A DNA stretch of 64,000 nucleotides from Rhodospirillum centenum SW (GTDB lineage Bacteria > Pseudomonadota > Alphaproteobacteria > Azospirillales > Azospirillaceae): assembly GCF_000016185.1 (NCBI RefSeq), contig NC_011420.2, forward strand, positions 3,573,001 through 3,637,000, given 5' to 3'. A program made the position numbers and the translations under genes. Below, piece after piece: positions 1 through 8,634 of the stretch (within the stretch, counting starts at the first letter, position 1; the number at the start of each line of letters is the position of its first letter). The notes beneath the pieces are model-generated. The model did no database searches, was not told where the DNA came from, and worked only from the letters and a program-made list of their open reading frames with translations.

Positions 1-2
1 CC

Positions 3-1202
3 ATCCAGAAGGCCGACCAGACCTATGACCCGCAGGAGCAGGCGAAGTTCCTGATGGAGGCGGACAAGCTCCTGTCCGACATCATCACCCGTCTGCCGGA
101 AAGCCCGCTGGCGGTGCAGCTCGTCACCAACCAGTTCATCGGCGACTTCGACTATGTCGCGTTCCAGAGCCGCATCCGCGGGCTGGTCTGCGCCGAGCCG
201 CAGGCGACCGGCTGCTTCCTGCACCGGATCGAAACGATGATGCCGCCGCTGGAGTATCCCATCGCGGGTCCGCGCTGGGACTGGCTGTCGCTGGCGGTCG
301 CCCATTGGCATCTGGGGGACAGGGGGCGGGTGAAACCGATCATCGCCCCTTTCGTGATGGCCCTGCGCCGGTCAGCGCCGCCGGCGGAGGGCAGCCAGGA
401 CCTTTTCCTGGGCCGGGCGCTCGCGCTTACGGGCGAGCCTGATCTGGCGCTGCGCATCACCCGCTCCATTGCCGACTGCTCCACCCGCATCTACAACCTG
501 ACGGACATCGCCGAGGCGCTGGTCTGGCAGGGGGAGGGCACCCGCGCCACCGCCGTGGCGGAGGAGGCGGCGGACTATGCCCGCGCCAATGCCTGCGCCT
601 GGGAACTGGGGCTGGTCGCCCAGGCGCTGCTGCGCGTGGGCGACGAGGGGCGCGCCCGCACGCTGTTCCTGAACACGGTGGAGGAGCAGTTCTCGCGCTT
701 CAAGGAGCGCCGGGGCACCTGCTGTCCGCCCGAACTGGCGGTGGCCGCAGGCGACCTGGGCGACGTCAACCTCGCGCTCGGGCTGCTGCGCACGGTGCAG
801 GAGGAGAGCCCCTGGACCGTGCCGCAGGTGCTGGGCAAGCTCGGTGCCCGCGGGGAGAAGACCCTCACCCTCACCTTCGCCGACCAGATCGCGGACATGG
901 AGCTGAAGGCGGAGACCTATGTCGAGCTGATCGGGGCTTCGCTCAAGGCCGGGGACCGCAGGCAGGCCGATCTGGTCTCCACCCGCCTGGACGGCATGCT
1001 GAAGGGAGCCGACAAGAGCCCGCTGGTGCTGATCCAGCGCGCCCGTGCGGACCGGCTGCTGTTCAAGGATCAGCGCTGGCGTCCGCGCTTCCAGCAGGCA
1101 CTCGATCAGTCGGACAGAGAGGGGCAGGCGCGGCGCGACGTGGCCGTGCCCTTCCTCGCCGCCCTGGTGGAGATCGAGACCGGGCGCGCCATGCTGGAGT
1201 GA
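3..1202 (+). CDS. Helical-repeat (TPR-like) hypothetical protein, 5' truncated
   Basis: The reading frame is open to the left edge of the window, so the start lies outside; the ATG at 54 is probably internal. The visible part (about 400 residues) is almost entirely alpha-helical, with repeated blocks rich in Ala, Leu, Arg and Glu such as ALALTGEPDLALRI and AQALLRVGDEGRARTLF. These are spaced like TPR or Sel1-type helix pairs. No enzyme motif and no membrane segment are visible in the part present. Such proteins usually act as protein-binding scaffolds, but no partner can be named. The gene is followed by a perfect hairpin and a convergent gene. Confidence 0.6.
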   Translation: MQKADQTYDPQEQAKFLMEADKLLSDIITRLPESPLAVQLVTNQFIGDFDYVAFQSRIRGLVCAEPQATGCFLHRIETMMPPLEYPIAGPRWDWLSLAVAHWHLGDRGRVKPIIAPFVMALRRSAPPAEGSQDLFLGRALALTGEPDLALRITRSIADCSTRIYNLTDIAEALVWQGEGTRATAVAEEAADYARANACAWELGLVAQALLRVGDEGRARTLFLNTVEEQFSRFKERRGTCCPPELAVAAGDLGDVNLALGLLRTVQEESPWTVPQVLGKLGARGEKTLTLTFADQIADMELKAETYVELIGASLKAGDRRQADLVSTRLDGMLKGADKSPLVLIQRARADRLLFKDQRWRPRFQQALDQSDREGQARRDVAVPFLAALVEIETGRAMLE

Positions 1203-1209
1203 GCGGCGG

Positions 1210-1230
1210 CGGGGCGGGTTTCCCGCCCCG
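1210..1230. terminator. Hairpin between convergent genes
   Basis: A perfect 9-bp stem (CGGGGCGGG / CCCGCCCCG) with a three-base loop lies 7 bases after the stop of the upstream gene and 41 bases before the stop of the convergent one. There is no T-run, so it may be a weak or bidirectional terminator. Confidence 0.45.
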
Positions 1231-1271
1231 CGCACGACATCCTTCCCTCCTGCGCCCTGGCAGCCTGTACC

Positions 1272-1721
1272 CTACCGGCTGCCGGCCCGCGGCTTCAGCC
1301 GCCGGGCAAGCTGGCGGACATAGCGGCTGTCGGCCGGGCTGAACTCCCCGGCGGCGATGTCCTTGCGCAGGTCGGTCAGTTCCTGCCGCGTCTGATCGGA
1401 CAGGACATAGTCCGCCAGCATCCGGTCGATCAGATCCCGGTCCTCCGGTCCCCCGGCGTCGCCCGCGCCCGTGTCCGTACCGTCCACGCCGGCTCCGTCC
1501 GTGTCGGTATCGTCCACCCCGGCATCATCCAGGTCCAGGTCGAGCCCGTCTTCCGCGTCGCCGTCCGTCCGCGGGGCGGGCACCAGCAGCGCATCCCAGC
1601 CGACCCCGGCATCGACCATGCGGCGGTGGACCGTCCGCGCCGCTTCCAGGGCCTTGGCGTCATCCGGATCGCCCAGGCTGTCCAGCAGCGCGATGAAGCT
1701 CTCGCGGTCCATGAAGGGCAT
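1272..1721 (-). CDS. Hypothetical protein with an acidic Asp/Gly/Thr linker
   Basis: 149 residues. The start at 1721 follows an AAAGGAG ribosome site; a second ATG three codons in is also possible. The N-terminal 50 residues (MPFMDRESFIALLDSLGDPD) look like a small helical domain. The middle (about 50-95) is a low-complexity stretch of Asp, Gly, Thr and Val with the motif DGxDTDG repeated, and the C-terminus is a helical segment ending LARRLKPRAGSR. I do not recognise a family. The acidic linker could bind cations or simply be a flexible spacer. The gene stands alone between a convergent gene and an empty stretch. Confidence 0.55.
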   Translation of the reverse strand: MPFMDRESFIALLDSLGDPDDAKALEAARTVHRRMVDAGVGWDALLVPAPRTDGDAEDGLDLDLDDAGVDDTDTDGAGVDGTDTGAGDAGGPEDRDLIDRMLADYVLSDQTRQELTDLRKDIAAGEFSPADSRYVRQLARRLKPRAGSR

Positions 1722-2120
1722 GGCGGTTCGTCTCCTTTTTCGCCTTTCGCGTCCGCCCCTTAGGTGGGGAGCGACCGGGTCCCGTCAACCGCTGCCGTCA
1801 GCCGGATCCCGTCGGCCGGATCCCGTCAGCCGGCCGGACCGCGGGGACGATGTCCTGCCGCACCTTTTCCCAGGCCGTGCGGTTGAACGGGGCATGGAGG
1901 CAGGGTGACGCCGGGTCGCAGCCGACAGGAGCAGATTCGGCATCTTTTCCTGCCTGTTCCCGTTGCCCGTCTGCCGAGCGTTCCCGAAGGCGAAGCAGGG
2001 CGCGTATCCGCCGCAAGGCCGCACCCGCCTGCGGTTTCACCCGCTTGACAGGAGGGCGGAACCGCGCGACCCGTGGAGCCAAGGCGCCAAGCCATCCCAA
2101 GACGTTCCGACAGAGGCCCC
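1722..2120. other. Intergenic stretch with a 14-bp tandem repeat
   Basis: About 400 bases without a credible gene; the open frames here have shadow composition. At 1797-1833 the unit GTCAGCCGGATCCC is repeated (1797-1810, 1811-1824 with one change, then a partial copy at 1825-1833). The rest is featureless GC-rich sequence upstream of the YajQ gene. Confidence 0.5.
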
Positions 2121-2606
2121 ATGCCGTCCTTCGACATCGTCTCCAAGACCGACCTCGCCGAGGTGCAGAACGCCATCGACGGCGTGCTGCGCGAACTCCA
2201 GAACCGCTTCGACTTCAAGGGCTCCAAGAGCACGATCGAGCGCAAGGAGAACGAGATCACCCTCCATACCGAGGACAAGACGAAGCTGTCCCAGCTCCAG
2301 GAGATGGTGAAGGGCTACTTCGTGCGCCGCAAGCTCGACCCCGGCGCTCTCGACTGGGGCCGGGAGGAGAACGCGGCCGGCGGCACGCTGCGCCAGGTGG
2401 TGACGGTGCGGCAGGGAATCGACCAGGACCTCGCCAAGAAGATCGTCAAGGCCGTCAAGGACAGCAAAATGAAGGTCCAGGCCTCGATCCAGGGCGATGA
2501 ACTGCGCATCACCGGCAAGAAGATCGACGATCTTCAGGAGTGCATCCGGCTGGTCAAGGGGCTGAAGATCGAACAGCCCCTGCAGTACGTGAACTTCCGC
2601 GACTGA
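2121..2606 (+). CDS. YajQ family nucleotide-binding protein
   Basis: 161 residues starting MPSFDIVSKTDLAEVQNA, the canonical N-terminus of the YajQ (UPF0234) family; an upstream in-frame ATG at 2073 would add 16 atypical residues and is not preferred. Conserved family segments are visible: FDFKGSKSTIERKENEI (about 34-50) and the C-terminus LQYVNFRD. Members fold as two ferredoxin-like domains; in Xanthomonas a YajQ homologue binds cyclic di-GMP and acts with a transcription factor, while others bind nucleotides or tRNA. Full length for the family. It converges on the histidine kinase gene with a 24-base gap. Confidence 0.93.
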   Translation: MPSFDIVSKTDLAEVQNAIDGVLRELQNRFDFKGSKSTIERKENEITLHTEDKTKLSQLQEMVKGYFVRRKLDPGALDWGREENAAGGTLRQVVTVRQGIDQDLAKKIVKAVKDSKMKVQASIQGDELRITGKKIDDLQECIRLVKGLKIEQPLQYVNFRD

Positions 2607-2630
2607 CGCTTTGTCGATCTACGCCGGTCC

Positions 2631-4637
2631 CTATGCCCGCCGGCGCAGGTCGGTGCCGATGGCGGCCTCGATGGTGCGGCGCAGGCGGTTGGGGTGGATC
2701 GGCTTGTGCTCGATGGCGATGCCCAGCCGCCCGGCCTGCTCCAGCAGGTCGGGGTGGGTGTCGCCGGTCAGCAGCATGCCGGGGACCGCGGCGCCGAAGC
2801 GCGTCCGCACCTGGGCGATCAGGTCCGTGCCCAGGCCGCCGCCGGGCAGCCGGTAGTCGGAGATCACCAGTTCCGGGGCGCGGCCCAGCCGCTCCAGTGC
2901 CGCCAGCAGCCCCGGCGCGTCCGGGGCGGCAACGGGCCGGAGCCCCCAGTCGGTCAGCATCGCCTCCAGGGCGGCCAGTTGCAGCCGGTCGTCCTCGGCC
3001 ACGGCCACGACGATGCCGCGGCTGCCGTCCTGCGCCTCCCCGTCGCCGCCCCCGCCGGCGGCGGGCGCGACAGCCGCCGCCACCGGCACCGTCACGCTGA
3101 AGCAGGACCCCTTGCCGGGGACGGAGCGCACGCCGACCCGGTGGCCCAGCAGCTGCGCGGTGCGCTGCACGATGGCCAGCCCCAGCCCCAGCCCCTGGCG
3201 GCGGTCGCGCGGACCGTCGTCGAGCTGGACGAATTCCTCGAAGATGGCCTGCTGCTTCTCCGCGGGGATGCCGCTGCCGGTGTCCCAGACCTCCAGCCGC
3301 AGGTGCCCGTCCTGCCGCCGCGCGCCCAGCAGCAGCCCCCCGCCGGCCGTGTTGCGCACGGCGTTGCTCAGCAGGTTGCGCAGCATGCGGTCCAGCAGCA
3401 CCGGGTCGGAGCGGATGTCCACGGAAGCCGGCACCACCCGCAGGCGCAGCCCCTTCACCGCGGCCTGCGGCGCGAACTCCTGCGCCAGCCGGCGCAGCAT
3501 CGGGGCGACCGGCACGGTGGCCAGCGACGGCGTGACGGTTGCCGCCTCCAGCGCCGACAGCTCCAGCAGCGCGTTCAGCAGGGTCTCGCCCGAATCCAGC
3601 GATTCGCCCAGCTTGTGGGCAAGGTCGATCTGCGTCGCGTCCTCCAGGCGGGATTCCAGCAGGTGCAGGAACAGCCGCATGGCCTGGAAGGGCTGGCGCA
3701 GGTCGTGGCTGGCCGCGGCCAGGAAGCGCGACTTGGCGCGGTTCGCCCGCTCCGCCTCCAGCTTCGCGGCCTCCGCCTCGGCCTTGCGGCGCATGTCCGC
3801 GGTGACGTCGATGGCGATGCCGGTCAGCCCGACGATGACGCCGTTCTCCCGCTGCGGTTCCACGGCGATGTCGGTCCAGTGATCGTCCGTCCCGTCCCGT
3901 GCCGGCATGCGGAAGGTCTGACGGTCGCCGCGGCCGCTCTCCAGGACACGCTTCTTGAAGGCGTACATCTCCGCCAGACCGACGCCCGGCAGGTCCAGCA
4001 TCAGGTCGGTGCGGCCCAGGAAGTCCTCGTTCCGCAGGCCCTTTGGCAGATTGTAGACCCAGGTGTACCGCAGGTTGCGGTCCTGGGTGAAGATCGTCAC
4101 CGGGGCCACCCGCAGCGCCAGACGCAGGCGCATCTCGCTCTGTTCTGCCGCCCGGGCCGCCATGCGCTCGTGGGTCACGTCGATGCCGATGCCGGTCAGC
4201 CCGACGACGCGACCATCCGGTGCCCGCATCGGCGTCAGGCGCAGGTCGAAGATCTGCCCCCCCTCCGGTCCCGAGAGCGGGAAGGACAGTCGCTCCGCCG
4301 TGCCCGTCTTCAGCACGCGCTGCTTTGTCGTGATCAGCAGGCGCTGGTCGGGGCTGGGGGGAATGTCATGGTCGGTGCGGCCGATCATGCCGTCGGGATG
4401 CAGGGACACGCCGTCGGTGGCCCAGAGATAGCGCAGATCGCAGTCCTGCACGAACAGGACCACCGGGCCGGCGCCCGCGGCTTCCCTCAGCGCGCCTTCC
4501 CAGGCACGCAGGGCGCGTACCGCGTGCTGGAGTTCCTCCGCCTCGGACGCGCTCACGCGGTTGGCGGGCATCAGGGCGCGAAACAGACTGAGCAAGGTCG
4601 GGGACTCTTCTGAACGACGGTTACCCGGTGGCCGCAA
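2631..4637 (-). CDS. PAS-PAS hybrid sensor histidine kinase with receiver domain
   Basis: Up to 668 residues. Two PAS-type domains lie at about 50-155 and 170-280, each closing with a VVGLTGIxIDVT segment. The HisKA domain has its phosphoacceptor at H311 (AASHDLRQPF). The ATPase domain shows N-box LLSNAVRNT (about 422), G1 DTGSGIP (about 452) and G2 GLGLGLAIV (about 482). A receiver domain follows at about 541-660, with acidic pair E548/D549/D550, phosphoacceptor D594 and K645. No membrane segment is visible, so it is probably a soluble sensor; the histidine-to-C-terminal-receiver layout matches the hybrid kinase family that uses HDLRQP-type H boxes. The start is uncertain: 4637 is a TTG, and the ATG at residue 23 is an alternative. 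No cognate regulator is adjacent. Confidence 0.9.
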   Translation of the reverse strand: MRPPGNRRSEESPTLLSLFRALMPANRVSASEAEELQHAVRALRAWEGALREAAGAGPVVLFVQDCDLRYLWATDGVSLHPDGMIGRTDHDIPPSPDQRLLITTKQRVLKTGTAERLSFPLSGPEGGQIFDLRLTPMRAPDGRVVGLTGIGIDVTHERMAARAAEQSEMRLRLALRVAPVTIFTQDRNLRYTWVYNLPKGLRNEDFLGRTDLMLDLPGVGLAEMYAFKKRVLESGRGDRQTFRMPARDGTDDHWTDIAVEPQRENGVIVGLTGIAIDVTADMRRKAEAEAAKLEAERANRAKSRFLAAASHDLRQPFQAMRLFLHLLESRLEDATQIDLAHKLGESLDSGETLLNALLELSALEAATVTPSLATVPVAPMLRRLAQEFAPQAAVKGLRLRVVPASVDIRSDPVLLDRMLRNLLSNAVRNTAGGGLLLGARRQDGHLRLEVWDTGSGIPAEKQQAIFEEFVQLDDGPRDRRQGLGLGLAIVQRTAQLLGHRVGVRSVPGKGSCFSVTVPVAAAVAPAAGGGGDGEAQDGSRGIVVAVAEDDRLQLAALEAMLTDWGLRPVAAPDAPGLLAALERLGRAPELVISDYRLPGGGLGTDLIAQVRTRFGAAVPGMLLTGDTHPDLLEQAGRLGIAIEHKPIHPNRLRRTIEAAIGTDLRRRA

Positions 4638-4753
4638 GGATTAGAAAGTTGAATGGAACGATTGGAAACAGCCGCTTTCGGGGCACGGTCGAAAGTAATA
4701 GTCTATGCAGTCGATAGCGCTTTCGGCCGAGGCTCCGGTTCCGAGACACCCTA

Positions 4754-5518
4754 TCAGGTCACGATGAAGCGGCGGTCCGACTTTTCCAGGACAAGTGCCG
4801 TGAGCCGGCCGGTGACGTAGGCGCCGGTGTCGATGCCGATGCGGTTCGGCTGCACGTCCGGGGTCTCGCTGATCGAATGGCCGTGCACGACCAGGGCGCC
4901 ATGGTCGGCGCTGGAGGCCAGGAAGGCGTCCCTGATCCACAGCATGTCGTCTTCCTCCTGGTCGTCCAGCGGTCGGCCGGGCCGGATGCCGGCATGCACG
5001 AACAGGTAGCCCCCGACGGCGACATGGGTGCGCAGCGTCGTCAGGAAGGCCAGATGGTGGCGCGGCAGTCTTTCGCGCAGGCCGAGTCGGGCCTCCTCCA
5101 GCCAGACGGTTTCGGGCAGGGCGTCGCGCCGGCGCACGCCGTAGCTCATCAGGGTGGCCAGACCGCCGAAGCGCATCCAGTCGACCCCGACGCCAGGGTC
5201 CTCCAGGAAGCGCAGCAGTGCATCCTCATGGTTGCCCTTCAGGCAGATCATGCCGAATCCGGGCGGCGGCCCGCCGGCCAGCCGCTCCACCACCCCGGCT
5301 GAGTCCAGGCCGCGATCCACATAGTCGCCCAGCAGCACCAGCGTGTGCTGAAGCTCGGGTGCCGCGGCGGCGTCCGCGCGAATGCGCTCCAGCAGCCGGT
5401 CCAGCAGATCGGCGCGGCCATGGATGTCGCCGATGGCATACAGGCGCTGGCCCTCCGGCACCGTTGCGATGCGCGGCGGCGGCTTCGCCGTCTGTCGCCG
5501 GAACCAGGAACCGATCAC
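4754..5518 (-). CDS. Calcineurin-like metallophosphoesterase (PrpA/ApaH-like serine/threonine phosphatase)
   Basis: 254 residues from a GTG start preceded by GGGAG. The bimetal phosphoesterase signature is complete and in order: GDIHG (about 31), GDYVDRG (about 65), GNHE (about 95), VHAGI (about 174) and VHGHS (about 213), then IGIDTGAYVTGRLTAL near the C-terminus, typical of bacterial protein phosphatase 1-like enzymes and ApaH relatives. These dephosphorylate Ser/Thr phosphoproteins or cleave dinucleoside polyphosphates; the sequence alone does not decide which. No signal peptide, so cytosolic. It lies downstream of the secreted protein gene on the same strand, with a 63-base gap. Confidence 0.88.
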   Translation of the reverse strand: MIGSWFRRQTAKPPPRIATVPEGQRLYAIGDIHGRADLLDRLLERIRADAAAAPELQHTLVLLGDYVDRGLDSAGVVERLAGGPPPGFGMICLKGNHEDALLRFLEDPGVGVDWMRFGGLATLMSYGVRRRDALPETVWLEEARLGLRERLPRHHLAFLTTLRTHVAVGGYLFVHAGIRPGRPLDDQEEDDMLWIRDAFLASSADHGALVVHGHSISETPDVQPNRIGIDTGAYVTGRLTALVLEKSDRRFIVT

Positions 5519-5581
5519 GCAGGTCCACTCCCGTTGCCGCCCGGCCGCCCCTTCCCCCGGACGGGCGGCGCGGTCCGCAGA

Positions 5582-6328
5582 TTAGGGGAGGGGGGCCGGC
5601 GAGTCCAAGAGGATGTCCAGCCCCGCCAGGGGCACGCTCAGCGTGCGCCGGTCGAAGACCGTCCAGTGGTAGGGGGCGGGCTCCTCCTCCCGGCGGACAT
5701 GGAAACTCAGATGCAGCATCCGGCCCCGGTGCAGCTCCGGCAGCAGCCTGTCGGTGCCGGGGCAGGCGACGCCCAGCCGCCGCGTCTCCTTCAGGAGGGC
5801 GAAGCGGGCCACCAGTTCGCTCGCGGCGTCCGTGCCGGGGGCGAGACGCCCGGTCGCCACCTCCTCCAGGAAGGCGGTGAAGGCCGGTGCCATCGGCGTC
5901 CGCGGGGCGCTCGGCCCCTCATCCACGGCGCGGGCCAGCGCGCCCAGCTCCCGGTCGGTGTGGAAGCCGTGGACAGGGCCGTCATCCACCTGGAGCAGCA
6001 CCGGCCGGCGCACGTCGATGTCGCGGTCGAAACCGACATGGAGGCTGGTGCAGGCGGAGTCGCGGCGCAGGGTGATGCTGACCCGTCCGCGCCCGCCGCG
6101 GTGGTCGGCATAGGCGTGTCGGGCGGTGACGCTGCAGATCCGCGCCGCCCCACGCCCGTCGCAGGTGGCGTGCCAGACCCCCTGGCGGGCCTGCTCCTGC
6201 CGGCTCCCGTCCCTTGCGGCAGGACCGTCGGTCGCGGCGGCCGGCATCGCCGTCAGCCACAGCATCATGGCCAGGGCCGCAGGGCGGAACGCCGGCATGG
6301 CCGGGCGGCGGGGGAAGGGGACGCGCAT
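5582..6328 (-). CDS. Secreted hypothetical protein
   Basis: 248 residues from an ATG with a GGAG ribosome site 8 bases upstream. The N-terminus has an Arg-rich start, a hydrophobic core (AALAMMLWLTAM) and a likely cleavage site after PAAA, so export is expected. The mature part contains W/C pairs (GVWHATCDGRGAARICSV) and a further Cys at about 95 and 202, which could form disulfides in the periplasm. A loose resemblance to IalB-like invasion-locus proteins exists in the WxxxC...C pattern, but I would not assign it. No operon partner is evident. Confidence 0.6.
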   Translation of the reverse strand: MRVPFPRRPAMPAFRPAALAMMLWLTAMPAAATDGPAARDGSRQEQARQGVWHATCDGRGAARICSVTARHAYADHRGGRGRVSITLRRDSACTSLHVGFDRDIDVRRPVLLQVDDGPVHGFHTDRELGALARAVDEGPSAPRTPMAPAFTAFLEEVATGRLAPGTDAASELVARFALLKETRRLGVACPGTDRLLPELHRGRMLHLSFHVRREEEPAPYHWTVFDRRTLSVPLAGLDILLDSPAPLP

Positions 6329-6651
6329 GGCGTACTCCGTCGGGGCGTCCCCGACTCTTCCCCGGCGTCCCTTGCCGGGCCGTTAACGGGACCGCCACGG
6401 TCACAGCCGCGACCAATGGACGCCGGCCGGGCGGTCACGCCGGCCGTCGGAGAGGTTGCGGCCCGTGGCCGGCGGGCCCATATCGACGGGATCGGTTCCG
6501 CGGCGCTTCCCGCAGGGCGGGGGCCGCGCGACGAGGGGGCGTTCGGGGAGGGACGTTCGGGGAGGGGACGTTCGGGGACTTGTCTCCATCCTCGGCCGTT
6601 GGTGTCCACGGGGACAGGACCGGGACGACGGAACCGGACCAGAGGAGAACC
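6329..6651. other. Divergent intergenic region with short tandem repeat
   Basis: About 320 bases between divergent genes, so it must hold promoters for both, but no clear -35/-10 pair stands out. At 6541-6579 the unit GTTCGGGGAGGGGAC occurs two and a half times in tandem (6541-6554, 6555-6569, partial 6570-6579). No gene-like frame is seen. Confidence 0.5.
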
Positions 6652-7017
6652 ATGAGCGTGCTGGACGATCAGCCGCCGGCCGGGTTCCCGATCCAGCCGG
6701 TGGCCTTGAAGATTCTGGGTGACGGCGTGCTCGCCGCCACCATCGTGCGGGCGTCGGACCTGCCGCCCGACCAGGGCCTGTGGGCGATGCTCCTGGCCTT
6801 CATCATCGCCGTGCTGGCCAGCATGGCGGCGGGGACCATGCTCGTCCGCCGCGGCCAGCGCGAACTGTGGGACGTGACCTCCGTGGCCTGCCTGGGCGCC
6901 ATGGCCGTGCTGCTGTTCCTGAACGGGGCGCTGCTGGTCGGCCTCCTGATGCTGTGGCTGGCCTGGTACCGCTGGCAGCGGATCGAGGCGGGCGGCGATG
7001 GCGGGGACGGGGCGTGA
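6652..7017 (+). CDS. Small membrane protein
   Basis: 121 residues starting MSVLDDQPPAGF, with AGAGGAGAAC directly upstream of the ATG. Three hydrophobic segments can be read: about 43-63 (AMLLAFIIAVLASMAAGTML), 76-92 (VACLGAMAVLLFLNGAL) and 93-106. The charged C-terminus RWQRIEAGGDGG should be cytosolic. No family recognised. Its stop overlaps the GTG start of the next gene (GTGA), so the two are probably translated together. Confidence 0.65.
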   Translation: MSVLDDQPPAGFPIQPVALKILGDGVLAATIVRASDLPPDQGLWAMLLAFIIAVLASMAAGTMLVRRGQRELWDVTSVACLGAMAVLLFLNGALLVGLLMLWLAWYRWQRIEAGGDGGDGA

Positions 7018-7451
7018 GCGCCCGGTCATGTTCCGCCCCTGCACGCCCGGCCCCCGGCCGTCGGGCCTTGCTGGCGGGGGCGCTCGCGGCCCTGCCGCTG
7101 CTCCTGGCGGGGGGTGCGGCCCGGGCGGGCGGTCCCTACCGGCCGCCGCAGAACCATTTCCGGCTTCAGCCCTTCGCCATTCCGGTGCCGGCGCGCGGCC
7201 CCTTCGGCCTTGCCACGGTGGAACTGGACATCGTTCTCAAGGCCGATATCTGGCGCGACTACACCCGCTCGCAGCAGCCCCGGCTGCAAGGGCTCCTGCT
7301 GGCGGAGAACTGGAACCTCGCCGTCGGCAATGACGGCAAGGTGGGGGCGGAGACGGCGCTGCTTCTGAAGCAGCGGGCGACCGAGATCGCCCGCGACGTG
7401 CTGGGCGACATCGTGACCGAGGTGCTGATCGTCTCCCTGGTCGTGACCTGA
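7014..7451 (+). CDS. Exported hypothetical protein with RR signal sequence
   Basis: 145 residues from a GTG that overlaps the stop of the preceding membrane protein gene by four bases. The N-terminus reads PGRRALLAGALAALPLLLAG then GAARA, a twin-arginine-like or Sec signal peptide. The mature protein begins GGPYRPPQNHFRLQPF and ends with a long segment (ALLLKQRATEIARDVLGDI, then a very hydrophobic VTEVLIVSLVVT). The overall pattern of a single exported beta/alpha domain is reminiscent of FliL-like proteins, but no defining motif is present and I leave it unnamed. Confidence 0.6.
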   Translation: MSARSCSAPARPAPGRRALLAGALAALPLLLAGGAARAGGPYRPPQNHFRLQPFAIPVPARGPFGLATVELDIVLKADIWRDYTRSQQPRLQGLLLAENWNLAVGNDGKVGAETALLLKQRATEIARDVLGDIVTEVLIVSLVVT

Positions 7452-7466
7452 CCGGCGCGGGCGGCA

Positions 7467-8471
7467 TCAGCCCCAGAGGGCCGGCTCCGGGGGCGATACC
7501 GTCGCTCCGACGTAGCGCAGGCCGGGATCGCGGTCGCGCGCCAGCAGCAGCGGCCCGTCCAGGTCCACGTAGCGCGCGCCCTGCGCCAGCAAGAGGGCCG
7601 GCGCCATGGCGAGCGAGGTCGCCACCATGCAGCCGACCATCACCTCCAGCCCGGCGGCCCGGGCGGCGTCGCGCAGGGCCAGCGCCTCGGTCAGGCCGCC
7701 GGTCTTGTCCAGCTTCACGTTCACCACCCGGTACTTGCCGCGCAGCCGCTCCAGGCTGTCCAGCCCGTGGACGGACTCGTCCGCCCCCAACGGCACCGGG
7801 CTCTCGTAGCCCAGCAGCGCGTCGTCGTCCGCGGCGGGCAGGGGCTGCTCGATCAGTTCCACCCCCAGCCGGTGGAAGTCGGGCGCGAGGCGGTGCAGCG
7901 TCTGTGGCGTCCAGCCCTCGTTGGCATCCACGATCAGGCGCGACGCCGGGGCATGTTCCCGCACCGCCGCCACCCGCTCCAGGTCCAGCCCGTCGCCCGC
8001 CAGCTTCAGCTTCAGCAGCGGCCGGTCCGACGCCTCCCGCGCCGCCCGCGCCATGGCGTCGGGCGCGTCGATGGACAGGGTGAAGGCGGTCGTGACGGGG
8101 CCGGGCGCCGCGTCCAGGCCGGCGCGCTGCCAGACCGGCAGGCCGGTCCGCTTCGCCTCCAGGTCCCAGAGCGCGCAGTCCAGCGCGTTGCGCGCCGCCC
8201 CCGGCGGCAGCGCCCGTTGCAGCGCCGCCCGGTCCAGCCCGGCTTCGACGGCTCCGGCCAGCCCCTCCAGCGCCGCGGCCACGCCCTCCACCGTCTCGCC
8301 GTAGCGGGCATAGGGGACGCACTCGCCGCGGCCGGTGACGGCGCCGTCGCAGACCTCCGCCACCACCACCCGCGCCTCCGTCTTGGCGCCGCGGGCGATG
8401 CGGAAGGTGCCGCGGATCGGAAAGCTCTCGCAGCGCACGGTCAGGCGGCGGACCACGTCGGACGACGGCAT
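7467..8471 (-). CDS. L-Ala-D/L-Glu (dipeptide) epimerase, enolase superfamily
   Basis: 334 residues from the ATG at 8471 (MPSSDVVRRLTV); the frame extends 34 residues further upstream without homology-like composition. Enolase-superfamily features: an N-terminal capping domain, then the barrel with the catalytic lysines in LLKLKLAGDG, the metal ligands in VDANEGW, IEQPL and GADES, the second catalytic lysine in NVKLDKTGG, and the specificity segment DLDGPLLLARD near the C-terminus. This KxK / D-E-D / K arrangement with DxD at the end is that of dipeptide epimerases (YcjG/YkfB type) that act in murein peptide recycling. Cytosolic. It ends 15 bases from a convergent gene. Confidence 0.88.
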   Translation of the reverse strand: MPSSDVVRRLTVRCESFPIRGTFRIARGAKTEARVVVAEVCDGAVTGRGECVPYARYGETVEGVAAALEGLAGAVEAGLDRAALQRALPPGAARNALDCALWDLEAKRTGLPVWQRAGLDAAPGPVTTAFTLSIDAPDAMARAAREASDRPLLKLKLAGDGLDLERVAAVREHAPASRLIVDANEGWTPQTLHRLAPDFHRLGVELIEQPLPAADDDALLGYESPVPLGADESVHGLDSLERLRGKYRVVNVKLDKTGGLTEALALRDAARAAGLEVMVGCMVATSLAMAPALLLAQGARYVDLDGPLLLARDRDPGLRYVGATVSPPEPALWG

Positions 8472-8634
8472 CGGATCGGTTCTCTTCCTGGATCGCTCAG
8501 CGAAGGCTGGACGGGGGAACGCCCCCAGTCTACGTCCTGCGGCCAGATGCGCCAGGGGGCCGCGCGACGGCATGGTTGATTGCCGCGGCGCGTCGTCCCA
8601 CTTCTGGCCTGCGCAAGCGTGAAAGGGGGACTGA

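Noticed and set aside
6998-7333. Alternative 111-residue frame overlapping the exported protein gene
   Set aside because: High Arg/Pro shadow composition; the frame from the GTG at 7014 has a signal peptide and coupled start.
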